Assembly (NCBI RefSeq): GCF_029714405.1
Contig: NZ_CP121650.1
Coordinates: 62,001 to 126,000, forward strand
Origin: Bradyrhizobium sp. CB82
GTDB lineage: Bacteria; Pseudomonadota; Alphaproteobacteria; Rhizobiales; Xanthobacteraceae
Reading direction: 5' to 3'
DNA: 64,000 nt
Shown here: positions 27,568 to 38,348 of the stretch, piece after piece
Position numbering within the stretch: position 1 is the first letter of the stretch
How the letters are laid out: each line of letters starts with the position of its first letter
Position numbers and translations under genes: made by a program
The notes under the pieces: model-generated
Databases searched by the model: none
The model's input: the letters and a program-made list of their open reading frames with translations, nothing else
Told to the model about the DNA's origin: nothing

Positions 27568-28404
27568 CTATTCCGCCGCCTGCCGCGCGCCCCGCACGCC
27601 CTGGGCGAGGGACGCGGTCAACTCGGCGACGGCGTTAACGGTCCTGCTGGTGGCGTGTCCCTCCGCATCGAGGCTGTTCTTGAGGGCATCGACCAGCGCG
27701 GTGCCGACCACCGCGCCATTGGCGTGCGAGGCGATGGCGCGGGCCGCTTCCGGGGTGCGGATGCCGAAGCCGACGCAGACCGGCAGTTTTGTATGGCGCT
27801 TGATGCGGGCGACCGCCTCGCTCACGGCGCTGGAGTCCGCGGCCGCCGCACCGGTGATGCCGGTGATCGAGACGTAGTAGACGAAGCCCGACGTGTTGGC
27901 GAGCACGGCTGGCAGACGCTTGTCGTCTGTCGTCGGTGTCGCCAGGCGGATGAAGTTGAGGCCGGCCTTCATCGCGGGCAGGCAGAGCTCGTCGTCTTCC
28001 TCCGGCGGCAGGTCGACGATGATGAGGCCATCGACGCCGGCGGTCTTGGCATCGGCCAGAAACTTGTCCACGCCATAGATATAGATCGGGTTGTAGTAGC
28101 CCATCAGCACGATCGGCGTCGTGTTGTCGTCCTTGCGGAAGCCGCGCACGAGCTCCAGCGTCTTCTTCAGCGTCATGCCGCCCTTGAGCGCGCGAAGCCC
28201 GGCGGCCTGGATCGACGGGCCATCGGCCATCGGATCGGTGAAGGGCATGCCGATCTCGATCACGTCAGCGCCGGACTTCGGCAGCGCCTTGATGATCTCG
28301 AGCGAGGTCGCTGGATCGGGATCACCGGCCATCAGGAAGGTGACGAAGGCCGAGCGGCCCTGCTTCTTCAGCTCGGCGAAACGGGTATCGATACGCGTGG
28401 TCAT
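27568..28404 (-). CDS. trpA: Tryptophan synthase alpha chain
   Basis: Cleaves indole-3-glycerol phosphate to indole and glyceraldehyde 3-phosphate, in complex with TrpB. It is 278 residues. The catalytic Glu is in [20 protein letters not shown] and the catalytic Asp in [27 protein letters not shown] and [17 protein letters not shown] form the phosphate site. It follows trpB with a gap of about 150 bases that holds a palindromic repeat. Confidence 0.97.
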   Translation of the reverse strand: MTTRIDTRFAELKKQGRSAFVTFLMAGDPDPATSLEIIKALPKSGADVIEIGMPFTDPMADGPSIQAAGLRALKGGMTLKKTLELVRGFRKDDNTTPIVLMGYYNPIYIYGVDKFLADAKTAGVDGLIIVDLPPEEDDELCLPAMKAGLNFIRLATPTTDDKRLPAVLANTSGFVYYVSITGITGAAAADSSAVSEAVARIKRHTKLPVCVGFGIRTPEAARAIASHANGAVVGTALVDALKNSLDAEGHATSRTVNAVAELTASLAQGVRGARQAAE

Positions 28405-28426
28405 GTTTTTGCGGTCGCCGTGCTAT

Positions 28427-28477
28427 ACCTCTCCCCTCCGGGGAGAGGTCGGCTGCGCAGCAGCCGGGTGAGGGGGA
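28427..28477. repeat. Palindromic repeat between trpB and trpA
   Basis: ACCTCTCCCC / GGGGAGAGGT hairpin, then CGGCTG / CAGCCG hairpin, then GGGTGAGGGGG. This two-hairpin element is a common dispersed repeat in Bradyrhizobium; here it lies inside the trp gene cluster and may affect mRNA processing between trpB and trpA. Confidence 0.75.
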
Positions 28478-28552
28478 TGGAGAAGTTCAAGGCCAGAGCT
28501 CGGAGGCTCCGCAAATCCGTCGGGGAGAGGTGCAGAAAGCGCGACGTCTGCC

Positions 28553-29770
28553 TCACTTGGCCTTGCCCCTCAGGATGTCGCCGACTTGCGGGACGTCCTT
28601 GTCGCCGCGGCCGGAGAGATTGACGACCATCAGGTGATCCCTGGGCCGCTTCGGCGCGAGCTCCATCACCTTGGCAATGGCATGCGCCGGCTCGAGCGCC
28701 GGGATGATGCCTTCGAGCCGCGACAATAGCTGGAACGCTGCGAGCGCCTCGTCATCGGTCGCGGAGAGATAGTTGACGCGGCCGATCTCGTGCAGCCAGG
28801 AATGCTCGGGGCCGATGCCGGGATAGTCGAGACCGGCCGAGATCGAGTGCGCGTCCTGGATCTGGCCGTCCTCGTTCATCAAGAGATAGGTGCGGTTGCC
28901 GTGCAGCACGCCTGGACGTCCGCCCGCGATCGAGGCGGCGTGCAACTGCGTGAGCCCATGGCCCGCAGCCTCGACGCCGAAGATCTCGACCGAGGGATCG
29001 TCGAGGAAGGGATGGAACAGGCCCATGGCATTGGAGCCGCCGCCGATGCAGGCGACCAGCGAATCCGGCAGCCGGCCTTCGGCTTCCTGCATCTGCACCT
29101 TGGTTTCGTTGCCGATCACCGACTGGAAGTCGCGCACCAGCGTCGGATAGGGATGGGGACCTGCGACCGTCCCGATGCAATAGAAGGTGTTGTGCACGTT
29201 GGTGACCCAGTCGCGCAGCGCCTCGTTCATGGCGTCCTTCAGCGTGCGCGTGCCCGATTGCACCGGAAACACTTTTGCGCCCAGCATTTCCATGCGGATG
29301 ACGTTGGGCTGCTGCCGCTCGACGTCGACGGCGCCCATATAGACCACGCATTCGAGGCCGAACCGCGCGCACAGCGTCGCGGTCGCCACACCGTGCTGGC
29401 CGGCGCCGGTCTCAGCGATGATCCGCTTCTTGCCCATGCGCCGCGCCAGCATGATCTGGCCGAGCACGTTGTTCACCTTGTGCGAACCGGTGTGGTTGAG
29501 CTCCTCGCGCTTGAAGTAGATCTTTGCGCCGCCGAGATGCTCGGTCAGGCGCTCGGCGAAGTAGAGCGGCGAGGGCCGGCCGACATAGTTCTTGAGGTAG
29601 CCGTTCATCTCGGCCTGGAAGGACGGATCGGCCTTGGCCTCGTTGTACGCCTTCTCCAGATCGAGGATCAGCGGCATCAGGGTTTCGGCGACGAAGCGTC
29701 CGCCGAAGATGCCGAAATGGCCGCGCTCGTCCGGGCCGCTGCGGTAGGAGTTTGGTTTGGCGATGTTCAT
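28553..29770 (-). CDS. trpB: Tryptophan synthase beta chain
   Basis: PLP enzyme that condenses indole with serine to tryptophan, 405 residues. The PLP lysine is in [15 protein letters not shown] (HK), the phosphate-binding Gly loop is [12 protein letters not shown], and [13 protein letters not shown] is a signature loop. The start overlaps the trpF stop by four bases. Confidence 0.98.
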   Translation of the reverse strand: MNIAKPNSYRSGPDERGHFGIFGGRFVAETLMPLILDLEKAYNEAKADPSFQAEMNGYLKNYVGRPSPLYFAERLTEHLGGAKIYFKREELNHTGSHKVNNVLGQIMLARRMGKKRIIAETGAGQHGVATATLCARFGLECVVYMGAVDVERQQPNVIRMEMLGAKVFPVQSGTRTLKDAMNEALRDWVTNVHNTFYCIGTVAGPHPYPTLVRDFQSVIGNETKVQMQEAEGRLPDSLVACIGGGSNAMGLFHPFLDDPSVEIFGVEAAGHGLTQLHAASIAGGRPGVLHGNRTYLLMNEDGQIQDAHSISAGLDYPGIGPEHSWLHEIGRVNYLSATDDEALAAFQLLSRLEGIIPALEPAHAIAKVMELAPKRPRDHLMVVNLSGRGDKDVPQVGDILRGKAK

Positions 29771-30426
29771 CGTACGCTCAACTCTTGGGTGGCGCGCGCG
29801 GCGCGAATGAAGGCTTTGATCATCTCCGGGTCCTTCACGCCGGGGGCGCTCTCGACACCGGAGGAGACGTCGACGCCGCCCGCGCCGGTGAGGCGAAGGG
29901 CCTCCGCGACGTTCTGGGCGTGCAGCCCGCCCGAGACCATATAGGGCAGCTTCAGATCGAGGTCTTTCAAGAGGCGCCAGTCGAAGGGTGCTCCCAGCCC
30001 GCCGGGCCGCGTCGCGTCCTTCGGCGGACGGGCATCGAACAGGATGCGGTCGGCAACCGCGGCGTAGCCGGGCAGGTCAGCGAGATCGGCCGCCGTCTCG
30101 ATCGGCAGCGCCTTCATCACCGGGCGGCCAAACTTCTGCCTGATGTCGCGCAGCCGCGCCACGCTCTCCTTGCCGTGGAGCTGGAGGATATCCGGCGACA
30201 GCGCGTCCATGATGTTGTCGAGCGTCGCGTCGTCGGCATCCACCGTGAGCGCGACCTTCAGCGCCCGCTTCTTGACCTGGCGGCCGAGATCGCGCCCGGC
30301 TTCAAGCGACAGATGCCGGGGCGAGGGTGGAAAGAACACGAACCCCACCATGTCGGCGCCGGCGTCGAGCGCGACGTCAAGCGTCTCGCGCGTGGACAGG
30401 CCGCAGATTTTGACGAGCAGGGACAT
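29767..30426 (-). CDS. trpF: Phosphoribosylanthranilate isomerase
   Basis: TIM-barrel isomerase of tryptophan synthesis, 219 residues. The catalytic Cys is in [20 protein letters not shown] (residue 8), the catalytic Asp in [10 protein letters not shown], and the phosphate loop is [15 protein letters not shown] with [10 protein letters not shown]. The start chosen, [10 protein letters not shown], matches the family; the frame is open upstream. It is first of the trpF-trpB-trpA-accD-folC order. Confidence 0.97.
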   Translation of the reverse strand: MSLLVKICGLSTRETLDVALDAGADMVGFVFFPPSPRHLSLEAGRDLGRQVKKRALKVALTVDADDATLDNIMDALSPDILQLHGKESVARLRDIRQKFGRPVMKALPIETAADLADLPGYAAVADRILFDARPPKDATRPGGLGAPFDWRLLKDLDLKLPYMVSGGLHAQNVAEALRLTGAGGVDVSSGVESAPGVKDPEMIKAFIRAARATQELSVR

Positions 30427-30491
30427 GATCTCAAAGCGCGTGGAGGCCGCGGTGCCGCGGCCGGAAAAACGGGTTTTCGGTGCGGCCGCTT

Positions 30492-30884
30492 CTACAACGT
30501 CGCGCGCTGCTTGTCTCGCCCGACAGAGCCGTAAAGGCCGGCTCCGACGGGGGCCGGCAGGCGCTGCGGATCGGGTCTTGCGGCGGCCGTGGAAGCCCGA
30601 AAGCCAGCCAGCTCGGCCCTTGCCGAGCGGGCATCCGCCTCGTGGCGGCGCGCCGCGCGGCGCCAATGCCGCTGGCCGAACCAGACGGCGCAGCCGCCGG
30701 CCAGCACCCCGAGGAGGGCCACCAGGATCAGGAGCAGGAATAGCGGCAGGGCGACCGACAGCGACGGATCGGCCGAATTGAAGGGGTCGAAGGAGACCGT
30801 GACGAAATGGCGGTTGGCGACGGCGAAAACCACGAGCAGCAGGCCGAACGGAATCACGATCAACGCGGTCAGGAATTTTCGCAT
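30492..30884 (-). CDS. LapA-domain membrane protein
   Basis: Small inner-membrane protein of 130 residues with two transmembrane helices (LTALIVIPFGLLLVVFAVAN and SVALPLFLLLILVALLGVLA) joined by HFVTVSFDPFNS, the pattern of the lipopolysaccharide assembly protein A (LapA, formerly DUF1049) domain. A charged cytoplasmic tail follows (RRAARRHEADARSARAELAG). In E. coli LapA works with LapB in LpxC turnover; lapB is not adjacent here. It lies between ihfB and trpF. Confidence 0.85.
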   Translation of the reverse strand: MRKFLTALIVIPFGLLLVVFAVANRHFVTVSFDPFNSADPSLSVALPLFLLLILVALLGVLAGGCAVWFGQRHWRRAARRHEADARSARAELAGFRASTAAARPDPQRLPAPVGAGLYGSVGRDKQRATL

Positions 30885-30954
30885 CTCGATCGCTCGCCTC
30901 GAATCATGCTTGTGGCCGCATCGAGCGGCCACGCCGGTAAAGCTGGGCGTCGGC

Positions 30955-31260
30955 CTAGTCCGGTGCGCCAGGGTCCGGATGGTCGCGGTTCAGCCGTTCG
31001 CGCATTTCCTTGCCCGTTTTGAAGAACGGGACGCTCTTCTGGTCGACGGGCACATGGGCGCCGGTGCGTGGATTGCGCCCTGCGCGCGCGGGGCGATGCT
31101 TCACCGAGAAAGCCCCGAAACCGCGCAGCTCGACCCGATCGCCGCGCGCCAGCGCTGCGACGATCTCCTCGAGGATCGCATTCACAATGTTCTCGACATC
31201 CCGCTGGTACAGATGCGGGTTGTGCTCGGCGATACGCTGAACAAGTTCGGATTTGATCAT
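30955..31260 (-). CDS. ihfB: Integration host factor subunit beta
   Basis: DNA-bending protein of the HU/IHF family, 101 residues. The N-terminus is [18 protein letters not shown] and the DNA-binding arm carries [20 protein letters not shown]. It follows sppA and rpsA, the order seen in many proteobacteria, and forms the IHF heterodimer with IhfA encoded elsewhere. Confidence 0.96.
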   Translation of the reverse strand: MIKSELVQRIAEHNPHLYQRDVENIVNAILEEIVAALARGDRVELRGFGAFSVKHRPARAGRNPRTGAHVPVDQKSVPFFKTGKEMRERLNRDHPDPGAPD

Positions 31261-31432
31261 CGAGAGATAGGACCCGGAAGCGTGCGGATGACCATTTCCG
31301 TGAAAATGCCTTGAACTGTCAAGACGCTAAATCAAGTTTGGGAGGAGCTAAAGTACGTGACAAAGGCCCGAAAGGGGGCCTGTCACAATACGCGCCGAAC
31401 GGGAAAACTCTCCAGGGCTCGCCCGGTTCCCG

Positions 31433-32413
31433 TCAATTTGACGCGGCGGGCTGCCATAGCGCGAGCATTCCGTCCAAACCGAACCGATCGACCGCCTGCG
31501 TGATGCCGCTGCGCTCGATCTGATGCGCCAGCGAGCTCAAACCGATGGCTTCGAGCGTGACGGAGGCCGCCGTCTTGAGAAATGGCAGATCGCCGAAGCG
31601 AGGCTGGAGCTTGTAGTCGCGGACCGGCAGATCTTTCTTGACGCCCTTCTGCTCGACGAGCCAGGTCACCGCGGCTTTCTCGTCGCCGAGCTGATCGATC
31701 AGCTTCAGCTCGACCGCCTGCCGACCGGTGAAAACGCGGCCATCGGCAACTTTGTCGAGTTGCGCATCATCCATGCCGCGGCGCTCCTTCACCAGTCCCT
31801 TGAACCAGGCGTAGGAGTCCTTCACCAGCGCATCGAGTGCGGCGCGCGCTTCGGGGCTGGTGGGCTCGAAGCCGTTCGGCGCCGCCTTCAACGGCGAGGA
31901 TTTTACCTCCTCGACCTTCACGCCGATGGTCTTCAGGAGGTCGGCGACGTTCGGATATTGGAACAATACGCCGATCGAGCCGACCAGCGAGCTTTGCTGG
32001 GCGATGATGTGGTCAGCCGCGATCGCGGTGATGTAGCCGCCGGAAGCGGCAAGCCCCTCGACGACCACGACGAGCGGCTTCTTCGCCTTCAGCCGCGTCA
32101 GGGAATCATAGAGCTGCTCGGAGCCCGCTGTGGTACCGCCCGGCGAATTGATGTGAACGATGACGGCGGCCGCGCGCGAATTCTCCAGCCGCTCGAGCGC
32201 CTGGGTGCGATCGGCGTCGCTGCGGATCAGCCCATCGATCTGGACGCGCGCGATCGAGCCGGCAGACGCGAACGTGCCGCGCGCGCCCGGCGTCGCGACC
32301 AGCGCAAAGCCTGCTATCGCCGCGATCGCGATCAGCGCGGCAGCGACGCGCCAGAAGGTCAGCTTGCGGCGGATCCGGCGGCGATCGACGATGATGTCCG
32401 AATCGAGCGACAT
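31433..32413 (-). CDS. sppA: Signal peptide peptidase SppA, short form
   Basis: Membrane-bound Ser-Lys protease (326 residues) that degrades cleaved signal peptides. An N-terminal transmembrane helix (VAAALIAIAAIAGFALVA) precedes the S49 domain. The nucleophile is in VVVEGLAASGGYITAIAADH; the lysine is expected in the VKSSPLKAAPNGFE stretch. HINSPGGTTAGSEQLYDSL and SLVGSIGVLFQYPN are typical. The length matches the 36-kDa bacterial type rather than the double-length E. coli form. Confidence 0.94.
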   Translation of the reverse strand: MSLDSDIIVDRRRIRRKLTFWRVAAALIAIAAIAGFALVATPGARGTFASAGSIARVQIDGLIRSDADRTQALERLENSRAAAVIVHINSPGGTTAGSEQLYDSLTRLKAKKPLVVVVEGLAASGGYITAIAADHIIAQQSSLVGSIGVLFQYPNVADLLKTIGVKVEEVKSSPLKAAPNGFEPTSPEARAALDALVKDSYAWFKGLVKERRGMDDAQLDKVADGRVFTGRQAVELKLIDQLGDEKAAVTWLVEQKGVKKDLPVRDYKLQPRFGDLPFLKTAASVTLEAIGLSSLAHQIERSGITQAVDRFGLDGMLALWQPAASN

Positions 32414-32548
32414 CGAAAAATCTCCAAATGTGGGCTCACGCCTTTTGCCGTCACAGCGTGACCATCGGCTTGTCTGAATACATCAATTGCGACGCAATTT
32501 GAAGAATTGAAGGCCTGGACCGGTGGAGGCCTCAGATCTTGCCGCACG

Positions 32549-32684
32549 CTCGTTCGTCGTCCCGGACAGGCGCAGCGAAGCGGCGCGCTGATCCGGGAGC
32601 CATAACCACGGGATTGAGTTTGGCGGAGACCAGGAGTTGCCGGCTCCACAACTACTCCTTGTGGGTACGGGTCCCGGGACGACG
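32549..32684. repeat. Long imperfect palindromic repeat downstream of rpsA
   Basis: GTCGTCCCGGACAGGCGCAG on the left and GGGTCCCGGGACGAC on the right frame a 136-base imperfect palindrome that includes ATCCGGGAGCCATAACCACG. It fits the dispersed repeat class of this genome. Confidence 0.6.
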
Positions 32685-32701
32685 ATTGAGTTTGCGGCAA
32701 C

Positions 32702-32730
32702 AAAAAGCCCCGGCGAAATGCCGGGGCTTT
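32702..32730 (-). terminator. Intrinsic terminator of rpsA
   Basis: On the minus strand AAAGCCCCGGC, loop ATTTC, GCCGGGGCTTT, continuing into a T-run. The stem is 11 bp and perfect, 26 bases after the rpsA stop. Confidence 0.92.
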
Positions 32731-32755
32731 GATGCTTGCGAAACAAGCCGTTGGC

Positions 32756-34465
32756 TTACTTGTTCTCGCCGCGGTTCTTGAGCGCGGTGCCGAGAATGTC
32801 GCCCAGCGTCGCCCCCGAATCGGAGGAGCCGTACTGCGCGATGGCTTCCTTCTCCTCGGCGACTTCCAGCGCCTTGATCGACACCTGAACCTTGCGGGCC
32901 TTCTTGTCGAACTGGATGACGCGGGCATCGACCTTCTCGCCGACGGCGAAGCGTTCGGCGCGCTGGTCGTTGCGGTCACGGGCAAGCTCCGAGCGCTTGA
33001 TGAAGGTGGTGAAATCGGTACCGGCGATCTTCACCTCGATACCGGCTTCCTTCACTTCGAGCACTTCGCAGGTCACGACCGCGCCCTTCTTGACATCGCC
33101 CGGCTCGGCGAAGGGGTCGCCTTCGAGCTGCTTGATACCAAGCGAGATGCGCTCCTTCTCGACGTCCACATCGAGCACGACGGCCTTCACCACGTCGCCC
33201 TTCTTGTAGTTGTCGATCACCTGCTCGCCCGGAAGCTTCCAGTCGAGGTCGGAGAGGTGGACCATGCCGTCGACGTCGCCCTCGAGACCCAGGAACAGAC
33301 CGAACTCGGTCTTGTTCTTGACCTCGCCCTCGACCACCGAACCGGTCGGATGCTTCTCGACGAAGACCTCCCACGGGTTGCGCATGGTCTGCTTGAGGCC
33401 GAGCGAGATGCGGCGCTTGACGGAATCGACTTCCAGCACCTGCACTTCGACTTCCTGCGAGGTCGAGACGATCTTGCCGGGGTGCATGTTCTTCTTGGTC
33501 CACGACATCTCGGAGACGTGGATCAGGCCTTCGATGCCAGGCTCGAGCTCGACGAACGCGCCGTAGTCGGTGATGTTGGTGACGCGGCCGGTAAAGCGGG
33601 CACCCAGCGGGTACTTGGCTTCGATGCCCTGCCACGGATCATCCAGCAGCTGCTTCATGCCCAGCGAGATGCGATGCGTCTCGTGGTTGATCTTGATGAT
33701 CTTGACCTTCACGGTCTGGCCGATCGAGAGCACCTCGGTCGGGTGGTTGACGCGGCGCCACGCGATGTCGGTGACGTGCAGGAGGCCGTCGATGCCGCCG
33801 AGATCAACGAACGCACCGTAATCGGTGATGTTCTTGACAACGCCGTCGATGACCTGACCCTCTTCGAGGTTCTGCACCAGTTCCTGACGCTGCTCGGCGC
33901 GGGTCTCTTCCAGCACAGTGCGGCGGGAGACGACGATGTTGCCGCGGCGGCGATCCATCTTGAGGATCTGGAACGGCTGCGAGTTGTTCATCAGCGGCGC
34001 AACGTCGCGGATCGGACGGATATCGACCTGCGAGCGCGGCAGGAAGGCCACGGCGCCGTCGAGGTCGACGGTGAAGCCGCCCTTGACCTGGTTGAAGATG
34101 ACGCCGTTGACCTTTTCGTTGTTCTGGAACGCCTTCTCGAGCTTGCCCCAGCTCTCTTCGCGGCGCGCCTTGTCGCGCGACAGCACGGCCTCGCCGAGGG
34201 CGTTTTCGATGCGATCGAGGAACACTTCCACCTCGTCGCCGACCTTGAGGTCGCTCTCACGGCCGGGGCCGGAAAATTCGCGCAGCGCAACGCGGCCCTC
34301 GGTCTTCAGGCCGACATCGATGACGGCCATGTCCTTTTCAATTGCAACAACCTTGCCCTTGACGACGGAGCTTTCCTGCAGGTTGCCGCCTGCGAAGGAC
34401 TCGTCGAGCATCGCGGCGAAATCGTCGCGCGAGGGGCTGTAGGTATTAGCGGAAGTCGAAGCCAT
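32756..34465 (-). CDS. rpsA: 30S ribosomal protein S1
   Basis: mRNA-binding ribosomal protein of 569 residues with six S1 repeats; repeats 3-6 are marked by ITDYGAFVDLGGIDGLLHVT, ITDYGAFVELEPGIEGLIHV, KTEFGLFLGLEGDVDGMVHL and a divergent last repeat. The start MASTSANTYSPSRDDFAAML is chosen over upstream codons, which lack similarity. The C-terminus SSDSGATLGDILGTALKNR is typical of alphaproteobacterial S1. It lies downstream of cmk in the aroA-cmk-rpsA order and ends in a strong terminator. Confidence 0.97.
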   Translation of the reverse strand: MASTSANTYSPSRDDFAAMLDESFAGGNLQESSVVKGKVVAIEKDMAVIDVGLKTEGRVALREFSGPGRESDLKVGDEVEVFLDRIENALGEAVLSRDKARREESWGKLEKAFQNNEKVNGVIFNQVKGGFTVDLDGAVAFLPRSQVDIRPIRDVAPLMNNSQPFQILKMDRRRGNIVVSRRTVLEETRAEQRQELVQNLEEGQVIDGVVKNITDYGAFVDLGGIDGLLHVTDIAWRRVNHPTEVLSIGQTVKVKIIKINHETHRISLGMKQLLDDPWQGIEAKYPLGARFTGRVTNITDYGAFVELEPGIEGLIHVSEMSWTKKNMHPGKIVSTSQEVEVQVLEVDSVKRRISLGLKQTMRNPWEVFVEKHPTGSVVEGEVKNKTEFGLFLGLEGDVDGMVHLSDLDWKLPGEQVIDNYKKGDVVKAVVLDVDVEKERISLGIKQLEGDPFAEPGDVKKGAVVTCEVLEVKEAGIEVKIAGTDFTTFIKRSELARDRNDQRAERFAVGEKVDARVIQFDKKARKVQVSIKALEVAEEKEAIAQYGSSDSGATLGDILGTALKNRGENK

Positions 34466-34731
34466 TTGTTCTCCAGTTGCGGATGTCTTGCCGGCCGTTG
34501 GGTTTGTGGGCGTATCGCGCGCGCAGTGTCGGAAGGTCCGCAAAACCTTCGAGCGACCGCTCGTTGCCGCAGGTTTTCACCGATAACAGCAAGAGCGGGC
34601 CGGCGAGAGCCCGCGCGTTCGATACGTTGAATTGTTTCCGGAGCCTCAAATCGTCGCCGGTCCCGAAACGGGGATCGGACTATCGACCTTCAAGAACGGG
34701 AGCGGGCTCTTCCTCCAATGACGACCGCGGC

Positions 34732-35370
34732 TTAGGCCCGCGGACGGCCCGCTCGGACGGCCTCGATAATGTCGATGGCGGCCCGGACGCCGCCTTCTAT
34801 ATCCAGTTGGGAGTTATCTAGCAAGTAAGCATCCGGGGCCGGTTTCAGGGGCGCGATCGGCCGGTTCTGGTCGCGTTCGTCGCGCGCGATGATGTCGGCC
34901 AACACGGCGGCTTCGTCCGCCTCCTCGCCCCTTGCCCTGGCCTCCATGGTGCGGCGGCGGGCGCGGACCTTGGGGTCCGCGACAACGAAGATCTTCACGT
35001 CGGCGTCGGGGCAGATCACGGTTCCAATGTCGCGGCCGTCGAGCACCGCGCCGGGCGGGTCGGCGGCGAATTGCCGCTGGAAATTGACCAGGACCTCGCG
35101 GACCCTCGGAATTGCGGAAACCACGGAGGCGGCGTCACCGACCTGCTGGGTCTTCAGGATGGGATTGCCGAATTTTTCGGGATCAAGCTCCAAGGCCGCC
35201 GCAACGGCCGCGGCCTCGTCGCGCAGGTCGGCGCCCGCCTGCATCAGCGCATGGGCGACCGCACGGTAGATCACGCCGGTATCGAGGTGACGGTAGCCGT
35301 AGTGATGCGCGAGGCGTTTGCCGAGCGTGCCCTTGCCGGAAGCCGCAGGACCGTCGATGGCGATGATCAT
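34732..35370 (-). CDS. cmk: Cytidylate kinase
   Basis: Phosphorylates CMP and dCMP with ATP, 212 residues. The P-loop is [20 protein letters not shown], followed by [14 protein letters not shown] and the NMP-binding [19 protein letters not shown]. The lid Arg residues lie in [12 protein letters not shown]. The start overlaps the aroA stop by four bases. Confidence 0.97.
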   Translation of the reverse strand: MIIAIDGPAASGKGTLGKRLAHHYGYRHLDTGVIYRAVAHALMQAGADLRDEAAAVAAALELDPEKFGNPILKTQQVGDAASVVSAIPRVREVLVNFQRQFAADPPGAVLDGRDIGTVICPDADVKIFVVADPKVRARRRTMEARARGEEADEAAVLADIIARDERDQNRPIAPLKPAPDAYLLDNSQLDIEGGVRAAIDIIEAVRAGRPRA

Positions 35371-36704
35371 GAGAAATCGGCCCCCAGCGAACGCATCATC
35401 GGAATGAAGTCGGGAAAGCTGGTGGCGATGAAGGCGGTGTCGTCGACCTTCACTGGCTGATCGGACGCGCAGCCCATCACCAGCGCCGACATCGCGATCC
35501 GATGATCCATATGGGTAGCGACGAGACCGCCGCCCGGCACATGTCCTCTGCCCTCGACGATCAGATCGTCGCCGGAGATCTCGACCTTGACGCCGTTGAC
35601 GCGCAGCATGTCCGCGGTCGCCGCCAGCCGATCGGATTCCTTGACGCGCAGCTCGTGCAGACCGCGCATGATGGTCGTGCCTTCGGCGAAGGACGCCGCC
35701 ACCGCGAGCACCAGATATTCGTCGATCATCGACGGCGCGCGTTCCGGCGGCACTTCGACGCCGCGCAGTTTCGAGGCGCGCACGCGCAAGCTCGCCATCG
35801 GCTCGCCGGCATCGCTGCGAACTTCGCTCTCCTCGATCGCGCCGCCCATTTCGCGAAGCGTCGTGAAGAGCCCGGTGCGCAGCGGATTGGTCATGACGTC
35901 GGACAGCACGACGTCGGAGCCTTCGGCGATCAGCGCGGCAACGACCGGAAAGGCGGCCGACGAAGGATCGGCGGGTACCACGACATCGGCGCCGTGGAGC
36001 TCGGGCTGGCCGACCAGTGTGATGCGGCGGCCATGCTGGCCCTCCGTCACCGACATGATATCGGCGCCAAAGTGCTTGAGCATCAGCTCGGTGTGGTCGC
36101 GGCTCGCCTCGCTCTCGATGACGGTCGTCGTTCCCGGCGCAGCCAGGCCCGCCAGCAGCACCGCCGACTTGATCTGGGCGGAGGCCACCGGGGTCTTATA
36201 GGTGATCGGCAGGGGATCGCGCGCGCCCTGGAGCGTCAGCGGAAGACGGCCGCCCTCGCCGCCGGCGATCACCCTGGCCCCCATTTTCTCCAAGGGGTCG
36301 AGCACGCGGCGCATGGGGCGGCTGCGCAGCGAGGCGTCGCCGTCGAACACCGCCGAGATCGGGCAGCCTGCGACCGCTCCCATCACCAGCCGGCAGCCGG
36401 TCCCGGAGTTCCCGAAATCCAGGGGCGCCTTGGGCTGCGCAAAGCCGGCCACCCCGACCCCGCGCGCGCGCCAGGTAAAATCCCCGGTCCGCTCGACCGT
36501 GGCGCCGAGCGCCTGCATGGACTTTGCGGTATTGAGGACGTCCTCGCCCTCCAGGAGGCCGGTGATCCGGGTCTCGCCGACCGACAGCGCTCCCAGGATG
36601 AGCGAGCGGTGGGAAATCGATTTATCCCCGGGCACCCGTACTTTCCCGGTCAGGGCGCCGCTGGCGCGCGACTGGAGCGGCCTCGGTTGGTCGGAATGGG
36701 TCAA
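35367..36704 (-). CDS. aroA: 3-phosphoshikimate 1-carboxyvinyltransferase (EPSP synthase)
   Basis: Sixth step of the shikimate pathway, 445 residues. PEP and shikimate-3-phosphate site motifs are [55 protein letters not shown] and the C-terminal [20 protein letters not shown]. The LRSRPM loop with Ala in the preceding GAVAG resembles the class II, glyphosate-tolerant enzymes of rhizobia and Agrobacterium; tolerance itself is inference. It is first gene of aroA-cmk-rpsA. Confidence 0.97.
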   Translation of the reverse strand: MTHSDQPRPLQSRASGALTGKVRVPGDKSISHRSLILGALSVGETRITGLLEGEDVLNTAKSMQALGATVERTGDFTWRARGVGVAGFAQPKAPLDFGNSGTGCRLVMGAVAGCPISAVFDGDASLRSRPMRRVLDPLEKMGARVIAGGEGGRLPLTLQGARDPLPITYKTPVASAQIKSAVLLAGLAAPGTTTVIESEASRDHTELMLKHFGADIMSVTEGQHGRRITLVGQPELHGADVVVPADPSSAAFPVVAALIAEGSDVVLSDVMTNPLRTGLFTTLREMGGAIEESEVRSDAGEPMASLRVRASKLRGVEVPPERAPSMIDEYLVLAVAASFAEGTTIMRGLHELRVKESDRLAATADMLRVNGVKVEISGDDLIVEGRGHVPGGGLVATHMDHRIAMSALVMGCASDQPVKVDDTAFIATSFPDFIPMMRSLGADFS

Positions 36705-36884
36705 GATTGTGTCCTTGAATGCCCTCGGATGGCCTTTGAGTGTCCTTGGGGGCTCGCGGCCGCACGTAACACATGGTCAGCCCGCCGTCACGGGCATGTC
36801 TTTCTTCCGTAATGCGCTATTGACAGCGGGCCGCCAACTAGCCAAGTGAAGCACCGCTTTTCAGACATTCCCAGGATTCCTGCC

Positions 36885-37292
36885 GTGGCCAAGTCCGAAC
36901 TCGGAACCAAACGCATTTGCCCGACCACGGGCAAGAAGTTCTATGACCTCAACAAGAATCCGGTGATCTCGCCCTACACTGGCGAGGTGGTGCCGATTGC
37001 ACCGGTGGCGCCGGTGCGCCCGAGCCGCGGCGCCGAAGCGCGCAGCATGGCCCAGGACACCACGCCGGAGCCGGCCGAGGCCGAAGAGATGGTCTCGCTC
37101 GAGGAGGCCGATGCCGAGGAGAACACCGGCAAGGTCAAGGCCGCCGTGCCGGAATCGGAGGACGACATCGAAGTCGACGAGACCCTCGAAGACGACGATG
37201 ACGATGATTCGACCTTCATCGCCGACGACGAAGAGGGCGATGAGGACGTGACCGACATCATTGGTGATGTCGGAGGTGATGAAGAGACTTGA
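36885..37292 (+). CDS. FYDLN-acid family protein (TIGR02300)
   Basis: 135 residues from the GTG at 36885 (preceded by AGGA), reading VAKSELGTKRICPTTGKKFY; the frame is open 13 codons upstream but similarity starts here. The conserved N-terminal 45 residues contain KKFYDLNKNPVISPYTGE, and the rest is a highly acidic tail (about residues 70-135 rich in Glu and Asp). The family is widespread in alphaproteobacteria and its function is unknown. It directly precedes tRNA-Ala and is divergent from aroA. Confidence 0.88.
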   Translation: MAKSELGTKRICPTTGKKFYDLNKNPVISPYTGEVVPIAPVAPVRPSRGAEARSMAQDTTPEPAEAEEMVSLEEADAEENTGKVKAAVPESEDDIEVDETLEDDDDDDSTFIADDEEGDEDVTDIIGDVGGDEET

Positions 37293-37358
37293 GATAATTC
37301 CAGAACTGTGGTTCTGGGTCTTTCCCGACGCGCCGCCCAAGACGCGCCGGATGGTTAA

Positions 37359-37434
<76 letters not shown>

Positions 37435-37583
37435 CGCTTCGCCCTTCGGGCTACGCGTGGCGCAGCCGCGCTGAGCCCGAAGGGTGATGCGTGGTGTCCG
37501 GCGAAGCCCATAGGGCGAAGACGGACTGCCACACGTTCTATCCCCTTCTACTTCCTACCCGACTGCCCAGACACGGGACGTCA

Positions 37584-37826
37584 ATGTGGTACGTCTACAT
37601 CATCCGCAGTATCGAGTTCCCCGATCAGGAATACATCGGCGCCACGGAAGACTTGAAGCGACGAGTCCCGGAACACAACGCCGGCAAATCCGCTCATACA
37701 GCCAAGTTCAAGCCCTGGAAGCTGGTCTGGTATTGCGCTTTCCCTGACGAACTGAAAGCCTTGGCGTTCGAGAAATATCTGAAGTCGCACTCAGGCCGCG
37801 CCTTTTCGAAAAAGCGGCTCTGCTAG
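37584..37826 (+). CDS. Small GIY-YIG endonuclease-family protein
   Basis: 80 residues forming a complete minimal GIY-YIG domain: MWYVYIIRS (GIY strand), EYIGATEDLKRRVPEHNAGK (YIG strand and catalytic Arg) and FEKYLKSHSGRAF at the end. Similar YhbQ/UPF0213-like proteins are found in many copies in Bradyrhizobium, often after tRNA genes or repeats. The 150 bases between tRNA-Ala and this gene are rich in CTTCGGGC / GCCCGAAG repeats. The role (repair, or a mobile nuclease remnant) is not known. Confidence 0.85.
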   Translation: MWYVYIIRSIEFPDQEYIGATEDLKRRVPEHNAGKSAHTAKFKPWKLVWYCAFPDELKALAFEKYLKSHSGRAFSKKRLC

Positions 37827-37831
37827 TCCCC

Positions 37832-38293
37832 CTACCCCCCGATCACCGCATTCAGCCTGTCGCGCAGTGCGACGATCTCGTTTTTCATCGCGACCAGCTC
37901 CGGCACCGTGCAGTCGGACGCGGCGAGGATCGACTGTGGCACGCTGCGCGCCTTGTCCTTCAACGCCAGGCCCTGCGGCGTCAGCGCGATCAGCACTTGG
38001 CGCTCGTCCTCGGTCGAGCGCGTGCGCTTGACGAGCTGCGCTGCCTCCAGGCGCTTGAGCAGCGGCGTGAGTGTCCCAGAGTCCAGAAACAGCCTCTCGC
38101 CGATATCCTTGAGGGGCACGCCGTCGCGCTCCCACAACACCAGCATCACCAGATATTGCGGATAGGTCAGGCCGAGCCGCTCCAGCAGCGGCTTGTAGAC
38201 GCGGTTGAAGGCGTGCGCGGCGGAATAGACCGCAAAGCAGATCTGGTTATCGAGCCGCAGCGGCTGGTCGGCGGCCAGTTGTTTCCGGGCCAT
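37832..38293 (-). CDS. ohrR: Organic hydroperoxide-sensing MarR-family repressor
   Basis: 153 residues. The N-terminal [20 protein letters not shown] carries the reactive Cys near residue 19, and [20 protein letters not shown] and [17 protein letters not shown] form the winged helix, all typical of OhrR. Peroxide oxidises the Cys and releases DNA. It is divergent from ohr, with operator-like palindromes between the two. Confidence 0.93.
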   Translation of the reverse strand: MARKQLAADQPLRLDNQICFAVYSAAHAFNRVYKPLLERLGLTYPQYLVMLVLWERDGVPLKDIGERLFLDSGTLTPLLKRLEAAQLVKRTRSTEDERQVLIALTPQGLALKDKARSVPQSILAASDCTVPELVAMKNEIVALRDRLNAVIGG

Positions 38294-38348
38294 GGAAAAA
38301 CCTCACGAGATTCGCTTCGACATTCTGGGGCGGAGCGGCCGCATATTC